Source: an uncultured Hungatella sp. (lineage in GTDB: Bacteria; Bacillota; Clostridia; Lachnospirales; Lachnospiraceae). Taken from it: 13,811 nucleotides of DNA. Positions 6,523 through 13,811 of this stretch are shown here, piece by piece; the stretch's first letter is position 1; each line of letters starts with the position of its first letter. Under the pieces are notes generated by a model. That model had not been told where the DNA came from and made no database searches. It was given only the letters and a program-made list of their open reading frames with translations. Made by a program: the position numbers and the translations under genes. Where the stretch lies: positions 46,142 to 59,952 of the forward strand of contig CAJTOT010000009.1 of NCBI GenBank assembly GCA_910577935.1, read 5' to 3'.

Positions 6523-7887
6523 ATGGATACGGAATCAAAATCAGCAGGTCAGGCCAGAGGGATCATGCAAGAGACGTTTCAGATGGCATGGCCTGCTGTA
6601 TTGGAATCTTTTTTCGTCGCGTTGGCTGGCATGATCGATTCCCTGATGGTCAGTTCCATCGGGGCGTACGCGGTGGCAGCCGTGGGGCTCACCACCCAGC
6701 CCAAGTTTATCGGTCTGGCCATGTTTGTGGCAGCCAACGTGGCGGTATCTGCTATCGTGGCCCGCCGGAAGGGGCAGGCAGACCGGGACGGAGCCAACCA
6801 GGTTCTGGTAGCGGCTTTGGCGTTTGTGCTCCTGGCGGGAATCGTGGTCAGTCTGGCGTGCGTGGTGTTCGCTGACCCGATCATCCGTCTGTGCGGCTCC
6901 AATGAGGACACTCATGAAGCGGCGGTGATCTATTTTCAGATCATCATGGGCGGGATGATGTTCAACATCGTGTCTCTGGTTATCAACGCGGCCCAGCGCG
7001 GGGCGGGGAGCACCAGGATCGCCATGAAGACCAACGTGACCGCCAACGTGCTGAACATGATCGGCAACTACCTGCTCATCGGAGGCAACTGCGGTTTTCC
7101 TGCAATGGGAATCAGGGGCGCGGCTTTGGCCACGGTGTTCGGTACCGTGGTGGCCTGCGGCATGAGCATCGCTTCCATCATACCAAAGGACAGCTTTGTG
7201 AGCATCCCCTACATGCGGGAGAGGAGAATCCGGTTTCGCCTGTCCAGCTTAAAAAACATCTTCCGGATGGGTTCCAGCATTTTCCTGGAGCAGATCCTTC
7301 TGAGGGTGGGCTTTATGGCTGTGGCAGTTATGACGGCGAAGCTGGGAACCGACGCCTTTGCGGCCCATCAGGTGGGAATGAACGTGATGAGTCTGTCCTT
7401 CTCCTTCGGAGACGGCATGCAGGTGGCGGCAGTGGCCCTCATCGGGCGGAGTCTGGGAGAGGAGAAGCCGGAGATGGCCAAGGTCTACGGAGCGACCTGC
7501 CAGAGGATGGGAGCAGCCATCTCTCTGGTGCTGGCGGTGTGTTATCTTCTTGGCGGCAGGTTTTTGTACAGCCTGTATTTTCAGGAGGCGCACATTATCG
7601 CCATGGGCGTGGAGATCATGAGAGTCATCGTTGTCATCGTGGTGCTGCAGATATCCCAGGTGATCTATATGGGATGCCTGAGGGGAGCGGGGGATGTGCT
7701 GTTTACCACAGTGGCATCTACCATCAGCGTCACATTTGTCAGAACCATCAGCTCTTATGGGCTGTGTTACACTGCAGGGCTGGGTCTTATAGGCATCTGG
7801 CTGGGCATCGTGTGCGACCAGCTGTGCAGGTTTATCCTTACAAGATGGAGGTTCCGGTCCGGAGTCTGGACGAAGGTAAAGATCTAG
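6523..7887 (+). CDS. MATE family multidrug/cation antiporter
   Basis: A 454-residue polytopic membrane protein with about 12 hydrophobic segments in two related halves. MATE transporters export cationic drugs or metabolites in exchange for Na+ or H+. The first half has WPAVLESFFVALAGMIDSLMV at about 23-43 and the conserved AQRGAGSTRIAMKTNV stretch at 157-172. The second half has AAHQVGMNVMSLSFSFGDGM at 280-299, IGRSLGEEK, and the repeated counterpart CLRGAGDV at 385-392. The start at 6523 has AGGAAGG (6511-6517) 5 bases upstream, and TM1 begins soon after. The substrate is not predictable. The gene ends 30 bases before the M60 peptidase gene with no terminator between them, so the two may share a transcript. 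Confidence 0.93.
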   Translation: MDTESKSAGQARGIMQETFQMAWPAVLESFFVALAGMIDSLMVSSIGAYAVAAVGLTTQPKFIGLAMFVAANVAVSAIVARRKGQADRDGANQVLVAALAFVLLAGIVVSLACVVFADPIIRLCGSNEDTHEAAVIYFQIIMGGMMFNIVSLVINAAQRGAGSTRIAMKTNVTANVLNMIGNYLLIGGNCGFPAMGIRGAALATVFGTVVACGMSIASIIPKDSFVSIPYMRERRIRFRLSSLKNIFRMGSSIFLEQILLRVGFMAVAVMTAKLGTDAFAAHQVGMNVMSLSFSFGDGMQVAAVALIGRSLGEEKPEMAKVYGATCQRMGAAISLVLAVCYLLGGRFLYSLYFQEAHIIAMGVEIMRVIVVIVVLQISQVIYMGCLRGAGDVLFTTVASTISVTFVRTISSYGLCYTAGLGLIGIWLGIVCDQLCRFILTRWRFRSGVWTKVKI

Positions 7888-7917
7888 GGAACTACACATA
7901 TTTAAGGAGGAAGTGCA

Positions 7918-10900
7918 ATGAAGAAAAGGTTAGCGCTACTTCTGGCGGCAGTTCTGGCTTTGGGCAGCCCGGCCCAGAGCATCAGCGCCAACGCGGCAGT
8001 GCCTGCCGTCCGGAACAGCACGGACAGCCTTTTGACAGGAAACAATGAAACCAGGGCCTCCTCATCCAACGGACAGAGCCAGGAGGTCTGGACAGGGACG
8101 ACAGGGGAAAAAGTCAGCCAGACAGCTTCCCCCGCGTCGGAGACCGGGAGAGGAACCGGATGGCTGCGCATCCAGGTTCAGGGAGTAGCCCGGGGCAAGG
8201 ATACAGAGTGGGATGTGGCTCTTCACCCTGCAGGCGGGGAGGACGGGAGAAAGTCCGTAGAGGGTGAATTCACTCTTCCGGCTGTGAAGGACGGCGAGTT
8301 CTCAGAGGCCGAGCTCGTAATAAAAGATATCCCCAACGGAAAGTACAACCTGCTTCTGATGCCGAAGGACATGGATGGAAGTCCTTATCTTACATACGAG
8401 CATGAGAAGGAGATCGATATCCAGGGCGACCTGACGGTGATCCGCCTTATGGATGATTTCCCCGAGTCCTTCTATGAGGGGCAGAAAACCCAGACCGATA
8501 AGATCGGCGTCCTGGCTATGGGCGACCTGGACGGGGACGGCGAGATCGGCGACGGGGACAAGGAGATGCTCCTGGACCTTGTGGCAGGAAAGGCCGGGGA
8601 TGGCAGCAAATCCCATAGCGCCAATTCCGGCAGAGCGGATCTCAACGGAGACGGAGAGATCGACCTTCTGGATGTGGCATGTTTTGCCAAGTACTACAAG
8701 ACTGATGCCGCAAAGCGGCAGGCAGTGCCTGTGAAGGCGGTGCTGGTGACATCGGATGATATTAAAGAGGCCACTCCCAGCAATGCCACGTTCGAAGAAG
8801 GAAGTCTCAAAGAGCTGATGGCCGGGGAGATATCCCGTCTGGCGGTGAAGTCCGAGGAGTCTATCAGCGCCCAGATGCCGGTGGTTCTGGGAACCGAGTT
8901 TACGGCGCCTAAGACCATGGGCGGCTTTGTCATCGAACCGGTTACAGGCTCCGCCGGCAGCATCCGCAGCGGAGAAGTAGAGGTTGTGGATGAGAACGGA
9001 AAAGTCAGGACCTTCCTGATCTCTGACGGAAAAGTGCAGGAGCCGGGCAGGGCCCGCATGGCTGTATTTAACGCGGCAGCGGCTGTGGCAGAGACTGGGG
9101 ATGCAGATGCCGGGAAAGCCGGAGAGGAAGACGGCATGCTTCAGGGGCTTCCCATAGTCATCGACTTAAAGGGTCAGGTCCCGGTGAAGAAGATCATCAT
9201 CAAGGTCACCGCAACTCTACAGTCCACGAATCTTGTGGACATATCCAGGGTGGAGTTCTTAAACAACATGGAGGACAGGATTCCGGCCGTCAAGATGACA
9301 GGTCCCGAGCCTTTGAAGGTTGTGGACGGGGACGCCTCCTTCACGGTGAGCTGGAAGAAGCAGCCCAATGTAACCGGATACAGGGTGGTGGTGAGCAATG
9401 AAGAGACGGCCGGAAAGATTCTGGAGACGGTTGCCCCCACGATTCAGGTCACAAGCTTAGGAGACGAAAAGCTGGTCAACGGCGAGAAGTACAAGGTGGA
9501 GGTCTACAGTGTCAACGGTTCATGGAGAAGTCCCTCCTCAACAGCCGAGGCAAACCCGAGAGCCACGAAGCTTCCGCCGGCGCCGGAGAACCTGTCTGTC
9601 ACAGGGGGGAACAGGCGCCTCATTATCGGCTGGAAGGATATGAAGGATACAGACAGCTATACTCTGTATTATCGGAAGGCAGATGATAAGAACGGGGATT
9701 TCCGGTCCGTAGCGGGAATTATTGAGAACCGGTATGAGCTGCAGGGGCTGGAGGAGCAGACCAAATATGAACTCTATCTCACAGGAACCAATCCTCTGGG
9801 AGAGGGTCCGGCGTCCATCCATTATACGGGAACTACGGTTTCCGTCGAACCGCCTGTGACACCCAACTACAAGCTGATCAACACTCCTGTGACAGGGAGC
9901 CACACGGCTCACATAGAGTCTGTGGCATACGGCGGCGCCGACGGACACGAGTTTGACGTGGTTGACGGCGACTATGCCACCAGCTGGGTGAGAGACGACT
10001 GGGATGCAGGTTACCACTATCCTGGTGAGAACAAGTCTCCCATAGTGACTCTGGATCAAGAGTATGAGATGGATACGGTGGCTCTGATTCCAGACGAGGT
10101 CCAGGCATATGCTCTTGCGGGAGTGAGGATCGACTACTGGGATGCCGAGAACAACAAACAGTCTGTGAGGACCAGATTGTACAAGAAAGAGAGCAACAAC
10201 AAGACATACTACATGGTTCAGGCAGATCATCCCTTTACGGCCAAGAGAGTTCAGCTGGCCATGACTACAGGCTACTCCCGCCGTCTCAGCGTGGCGGAAT
10301 ATAAGTTCTACTACTATGATTCTCTGGAGAGCGATATCCTGGGTCTGTACACGGACAATTACCATGTAAGCCTGCGGGAGGACGTGACACAGAGCGATAT
10401 CGACGCTCTCAGAAGACGCCTGGAGACCAAGGACGAGGTCAGCGGCGAGCTGCATCCCAAGTCCGAGATCCTGGAGGCAGAGCTTGTGAACGCGGAGAGG
10501 GTTCTGAAGGAGGGAAGCAGCGCGGATGACATCATGGCTGTGGACAACAAGGACACTGAACGGGCCGATTCCCACATTACCTTCCGGGGAGGGCTGAATG
10601 TCTATCAGCCTCTGGGAGTCACCGTGAGAGCGGGAGACACCATCACCGTCTACGCGGGAGGTCCGAGACTGAACGTGGGGGACAACACCAGCATGCAGCT
10701 GATAGCAGCCCAGTACCACGGCAGCTCCAACGCGGTGTTCAAGTCCCTGGGCGCTTTGAAGGCAGGACCTAACGAGTTCACTGTGGGAAGCGTGGACAAC
10801 ATGGACCTGGAGAGAGGCGGCCAGCTGTATGTGGCCTACACCGGAGGCTCAGGAGCCGAGGAGTACGGGGTGAGAGTGGTAGGCGGAACCAGGATTCCGG

Positions 10901-13227
10901 TTCTGGATCTGTCCGACGTGTCCCTGAGAACCGTAGACGATCCCATGGCGGATGAGCAGTGCAGGGAGAAGCTTCTGGCCTATGTTGACGCTCTGGAGGA
11001 TATGAGCGGCAAGGCAGAGCAGCTTCACCGGGAGAATCATACAGATTATGAATGGGACCCCAGAAACTGCGTCTATGAGGCCACGGACATTGTCACAAGA
11101 TACACCATGCTGTCTGTGGGCACGGACCGTGTGCTGGAAGGCCTTGGAGCCGGAGACAGAGAGGAGAAGGCCAGGAAGCTGGGACAGTCCATGAAGGCCA
11201 TGGACGAGATGATGTATCTGTTCTATCAGCACAAAGGCCTCAGCGAGGACCCGGCAGCCCCGGCCCACAACCGGGTGCCTATAAGCCGCATCAACATCCG
11301 TTATCAGAGAATGTTTGCAGGGGCGTTTATGTACGCCGGCGGCAGGCATATCGGTATCGAGTGGCCGGAGATCGCCGGGATGGTAAGCGGCAGGCCTGTG
11401 GAGAGAGACGAGAACGGCAAGTGGATAGACGGCCAGTATTTCGGCTGGGGCATTGCCCACGAGATCGGCCACGAGATCAACGAGGGAGCTTACGCGGTGG
11501 CGGAGACCACCAACAACTATTTCTCCCTGCTGGCTCAGGCTCGGGATAATAATACTTCTGTTCGCTTTACCTACGACAAAGTGTTCGACAAGGTGACATC
11601 GGGAACTAAAGGCAAGGCTTCCAACGTGTTTGTACAGCTGGCCATGTACTGGCAGCTGCACCTGGCATACGACAACGGCTACAATTTTAAGATTTACGAC
11701 ACCAACAAGGAGCAGATGGAGAATCTGTTCTTCGCCAGGACGGACTCTTACGCCAGGAAGATAAGCGAAGCTCCGGGAGGCCTCAGCTTAAACGGGGCTG
11801 ACACGGACAACAAGCTGATGCGCCTGGCCATGGCGTCGGCCCGGAAGAATCTGCTGGCGTTCTTCGAACACTGGGGCATGGAGCCCGACGAGGGAACCAT
11901 CGCCTATGCCAAACAGTTTGAAGAGGAGACCAGAGGTATCTGGTTCGCCAACGACGAGAACCGGGTTGCCAGAATCGAGGCGGGAGCTTACCAGAATGTG
12001 GCTCAGAAAACCAACATAACAGGAAGCATCGATTACCAGGACGGCAGCAATGAAGTCACCCTGCACATGTCGGCGCCTGAAGCCGGCGGGGACATCTGGA
12101 TCTATGAGATCTACCGCTATGAGAGGATCAAGGACGGAATCGAGAGAAGGCCTGCGGGATACGCGGAGGCGTCCGGCGGAGAAGCCACCTTTACAGATGT
12201 CATAGGAACCACCAACAACCACACCTTCACCTACGAGATCATCGGCTACGACCAGTGGCTGAACCCCACGAAGAAGGTGGAGATCGGCTCCGTGAAGGTA
12301 TGTCACGACGGAACCCTGGACAACAGCCTGTGGGAGCTCACCACCAACCTGACCAACAGCGATCTGGAAGGAGCCGGTGAGGATGATCCCGAGACTCCGC
12401 ATCAGCCTGACCTGGAACTGATGATCGACAGCGATCCGGCGACCAGCTTCACAGGAAGCACCGAGGGCGCCGCGGTTCCGGAGATTATAATCCATCTCAA
12501 CGATGTGGAGACGGTCACTGGCCTTAAGTACACCGCCTCGGAGGGAACACCCATAGGTGACCTCAAGGTCTATGTCAGCGAGACAGGAACGGAATGGACA
12601 GAGGTTAAGACACATGCCGACGGCATCAGGCAGGAGGGCGCCGTGAGGACTATCCACTTTACAGACGGCAGGAACCTGTACACCTACGACGCTTCCTACG
12701 TGAAAGTGACAGCCCCCGGACAGGGAGGAAAGAACCTGACTGTCAGCGAGCTGTCCCTTCTCGGAGAAACCGGGGACGACGTGTCTCTGGAAGGCGCAGG
12801 AGGCATCGGCATCCTCAGCGAGGATTACGTGGAGGGAGAAGCCGTGATTCCCAAAGGCTCTCTCATATTCACCGGCACCTACAAGGGCAATCCGGCATTC
12901 AACACAGTGCTTCTGTGGGATGAGAACGGCAGGATTGTGGGAGGCGCTGCCGAAGACGGCAGCATCAACGCCGAGGAGATCATATTTGCCCCCGATCCGG
13001 AAAACGGCATGCTGGGAGAGGTCAGCGACGGCTTCTGGGTATACTACATCGGGGCAGAACACGCCGATGAGCTCAGGGGCAAGAGAGTGAGAGCAGAGCT
13101 TTACCGCGTGGATGACGCCCAAACCCAGGAAGGAGAGCGCCTGGTAAGTTCCACCATGTTTGTGGAAGTTCCCGTGTCGCTGCCTTCCATCAAGTTAGAC
13201 AAAGGCACAGGAGGAAGCACGCAATGA
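7918..13227 (+). CDS. Secreted M60-like (mucin-type) metallopeptidase with internal dockerin and carbohydrate-binding modules
   Basis: A 1769-residue exported protein, likely a zinc peptidase acting on glycosylated substrates such as mucins. Residues 1-27 are a signal peptide (KKR, then a Leu/Ala core). Regions in order: Ser/Thr-rich linker 30-78; beta domain 80-180; dockerin 196-262 with two 12-residue calcium loops, starting D203 (GDLDGDGEI, ending D214) and D241 (ADLNGDGEI, ending D252); discoidin-like domain 268-455; FN3 modules at about 456-548 and 551-643; F5/8 type C-like domain 648-800; helical linker 806-865; M60 N-terminal beta part 885-990; catalytic part 1000-1345; Ig/FN3-like 1365-1460; F5/8 C-like 1475-1617; unrecognised beta domain 1620-1755. 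The zinc site HEIGH is at 1181-1185 with E1196, matching HEXXHX(8,28)E of M60, and TTNNYF follows. No LPXTG, SLH or C-terminal membrane helix is seen. AAGGAGG (7904-7910) supports the start. The exact substrate is inference; Clostridium perfringens ZmpA-type O-glycopeptidases are the nearest known analogy. Confidence 0.92.
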   Translation: MKKRLALLLAAVLALGSPAQSISANAAVPAVRNSTDSLLTGNNETRASSSNGQSQEVWTGTTGEKVSQTASPASETGRGTGWLRIQVQGVARGKDTEWDVALHPAGGEDGRKSVEGEFTLPAVKDGEFSEAELVIKDIPNGKYNLLLMPKDMDGSPYLTYEHEKEIDIQGDLTVIRLMDDFPESFYEGQKTQTDKIGVLAMGDLDGDGEIGDGDKEMLLDLVAGKAGDGSKSHSANSGRADLNGDGEIDLLDVACFAKYYKTDAAKRQAVPVKAVLVTSDDIKEATPSNATFEEGSLKELMAGEISRLAVKSEESISAQMPVVLGTEFTAPKTMGGFVIEPVTGSAGSIRSGEVEVVDENGKVRTFLISDGKVQEPGRARMAVFNAAAAVAETGDADAGKAGEEDGMLQGLPIVIDLKGQVPVKKIIIKVTATLQSTNLVDISRVEFLNNMEDRIPAVKMTGPEPLKVVDGDASFTVSWKKQPNVTGYRVVVSNEETAGKILETVAPTIQVTSLGDEKLVNGEKYKVEVYSVNGSWRSPSSTAEANPRATKLPPAPENLSVTGGNRRLIIGWKDMKDTDSYTLYYRKADDKNGDFRSVAGIIENRYELQGLEEQTKYELYLTGTNPLGEGPASIHYTGTTVSVEPPVTPNYKLINTPVTGSHTAHIESVAYGGADGHEFDVVDGDYATSWVRDDWDAGYHYPGENKSPIVTLDQEYEMDTVALIPDEVQAYALAGVRIDYWDAENNKQSVRTRLYKKESNNKTYYMVQADHPFTAKRVQLAMTTGYSRRLSVAEYKFYYYDSLESDILGLYTDNYHVSLREDVTQSDIDALRRRLETKDEVSGELHPKSEILEAELVNAERVLKEGSSADDIMAVDNKDTERADSHITFRGGLNVYQPLGVTVRAGDTITVYAGGPRLNVGDNTSMQLIAAQYHGSSNAVFKSLGALKAGPNEFTVGSVDNMDLERGGQLYVAYTGGSGAEEYGVRVVGGTRIPVLDLSDVSLRTVDDPMADEQCREKLLAYVDALEDMSGKAEQLHRENHTDYEWDPRNCVYEATDIVTRYTMLSVGTDRVLEGLGAGDREEKARKLGQSMKAMDEMMYLFYQHKGLSEDPAAPAHNRVPISRINIRYQRMFAGAFMYAGGRHIGIEWPEIAGMVSGRPVERDENGKWIDGQYFGWGIAHEIGHEINEGAYAVAETTNNYFSLLAQARDNNTSVRFTYDKVFDKVTSGTKGKASNVFVQLAMYWQLHLAYDNGYNFKIYDTNKEQMENLFFARTDSYARKISEAPGGLSLNGADTDNKLMRLAMASARKNLLAFFEHWGMEPDEGTIAYAKQFEEETRGIWFANDENRVARIEAGAYQNVAQKTNITGSIDYQDGSNEVTLHMSAPEAGGDIWIYEIYRYERIKDGIERRPAGYAEASGGEATFTDVIGTTNNHTFTYEIIGYDQWLNPTKKVEIGSVKVCHDGTLDNSLWELTTNLTNSDLEGAGEDDPETPHQPDLELMIDSDPATSFTGSTEGAAVPEIIIHLNDVETVTGLKYTASEGTPIGDLKVYVSETGTEWTEVKTHADGIRQEGAVRTIHFTDGRNLYTYDASYVKVTAPGQGGKNLTVSELSLLGETGDDVSLEGAGGIGILSEDYVEGEAVIPKGSLIFTGTYKGNPAFNTVLLWDENGRIVGGAAEDGSINAEEIIFAPDPENGMLGEVSDGFWVYYIGAEHADELRGKRVRAELYRVDDAQTQEGERLVSSTMFVEVPVSLPSIKLDKGTGGSTQ

Positions 13228-13811
13228 GAATAGGAAGAATCAAATATGGTTTGGCTGCATGTCTCACGGCTGCCGCCGTGGCGCTTCCATGCCTGTGCTC
13301 GTGGGCAGAAGAAGCCCCGGCCTCTCCCTTCGTGTTCTGGACGAAAGGAGAGAAGGAGAACCAGGCCGACGTGACGGTTCAGCTTCTGGACAGAAACGAC
13401 ATAGCAGGCGGAGTATCTGCCCTTGAGGTGGCGTTTCAGATAGAGCCTGAAGGAGGAGACGGGAATCTGGAGGTCGGCTTTGATTTTGACAGCAGCATCA
13501 CGAAAAACGAGAGCGTGACAATCCAGGATTTTGTCTATGATTCCGAGGCGAAGGTCCTCACCGTGTTCATGGCGGGAAACGAGACGGTTCTCAAGAAGCA
13601 GGAATCCAAGAAGCTGGGAACCATCACCGTGGCTGCAGACCAGAAAGTGAAGCTGTACACCAAAGAAGTGCAGATTGCCGGAGACGGGCAAAAGAAAGAG
13701 ATTGCCCTGGGCGACCAGGAGACAAAAAACAGTTTTATTCTGAACGGGAACAGCAGTTCAGAGCCATCTGTGCCTGACCGCAGGCCGAGCAGCGGCGGCG
13801 GAGGCGGAGGA
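13224..13811 (+). CDS. Secreted protein with cohesin-like beta domain, 3' end outside window
   Basis: The frame is open from ATG 13224 to the last base (196 codons, no stop). The ATG overlaps the M60 gene stop as ATGA, and AGGAGG (13209-13214) lies 9 bases upstream, so the two genes are translationally coupled. Residues 1-28 are a Sec signal peptide (MRIGRIKYGLAACLTAAAVA, then LPCLCSWA). Residues about 46-165 are beta-rich without cysteine: ADVTVQLLDRND at 48-59, VSALEVAFQI, then KKLGTITVAAD at 129-139, which resembles the strand order and the LGTI-type strand of cohesin folds. Residues 175-196 form a Ser/Pro/Gly linker ending in a glycine run, so at least one more domain or an anchor lies beyond the window. 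Existence of the gene is firm. Cohesin identity is an inference from weak pattern resemblance plus the dockerin in the neighbouring peptidase; it could instead be another Ig-like module. Confidence 0.85.
   Translation, partial: MRIGRIKYGLAACLTAAAVALPCLCSWAEEAPASPFVFWTKGEKENQADVTVQLLDRNDIAGGVSALEVAFQIEPEGGDGNLEVGFDFDSSITKNESVTIQDFVYDSEAKVLTVFMAGNETVLKKQESKKLGTITVAADQKVKLYTKEVQIAGDGQKKEIALGDQETKNSFILNGNSSSEPSVPDRRPSSGGGGGG

Noticed and set aside
6420..6875. Plus-strand open frame of 151 codons overlapping the MATE start
   Set aside because: It is out of frame with the MATE gene, and the translated product is rich in Gly/Arg shadow sequence without motifs.
9538..10719. Minus-strand open frame of 393 codons opposite the M60 gene
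   Set aside because: It overlaps recognisable FN3 and discoidin-like coding sequence on the plus strand and shows no signal, motif or good ribosome binding site.
11788..13122. Minus-strand open frame of 444 codons opposite the M60 gene
   Set aside because: Same reasoning: it is antisense to the end of the catalytic part and the following modules, with no recognisable protein features.
13284..13307. Possible lipoprotein lipobox around the LPCLC segment of the last protein
   Set aside because: The residues before both cysteines do not fit the usual L-[AS]-[GA]-C pattern; an ordinary Sec signal peptide cleaved after SWA is more likely.
1..13811. CRISPR arrays, tRNA or rRNA genes, insertion sequences
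   Set aside because: I saw no regularly spaced repeats, no tRNA-like cloverleaf and no transposase motifs. Nearly all of the window is accounted for by the listed genes and gaps of at most about 125 bases.

Overview
The window looks like chromosome from a gut-type Lachnospiraceae (Clostridia). The evidence is a near-canonical SCIFF ranthipeptide gene with its radical SAM maturase, strong AAGGAGG ribosome binding sites, moderately high GC, Clostridia-type tgt and yajC, and a huge secreted M60 (mucin-type) metallopeptidase carrying a dockerin. The species assignment is inference. All genes read on the + strand, and both ends of the window cut a gene.

Region 1 (1-234) is the tail of a GGDEF diguanylate cyclase.

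Region 2 (about 253-5742) is a likely operon: promoter, scfA (six-Cys peptide), scfB (radical SAM/SPASM maturase), secDF (fused SecD-SecF), tgt (tRNA-guanine transglycosylase), yajC, and a strong intrinsic terminator. An extended -10 promoter lies in front of scfA, and a perfect 15-bp palindrome overlaps its -35. A 9-bp stem-loop sits between scfA and scfB and could reduce maturase expression relative to the peptide. The layout physically joins a modified-peptide system to the accessory machinery of the Sec translocon.

Region 3 (5741-7887) holds a HAD phosphatase-like gene and a MATE-family efflux transporter, separated by a 109-base gap with two inverted repeats.

Region 4 (7918-13811) is a secretion module. 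It starts with a 1769-residue M60-like metallopeptidase that has a signal peptide, an N-terminal beta domain, an internal dockerin, lectin-like and FN3 modules, an HEIGH zinc site, a further discoidin-like module and an unrecognised C-terminal domain. An ATGA overlap couples it to a second secreted protein, cut by the window end, whose beta-rich domain resembles a cohesin and is followed by a Ser/Pro/Gly linker. The most interesting hypothesis in the window is that this pair forms a peptidase-scaffold unit, with the dockerin of the first binding a cohesin-like domain of the second. It is supported by visible dockerin motifs and gene coupling, but the cohesin assignment rests on weak fold-level resemblance.
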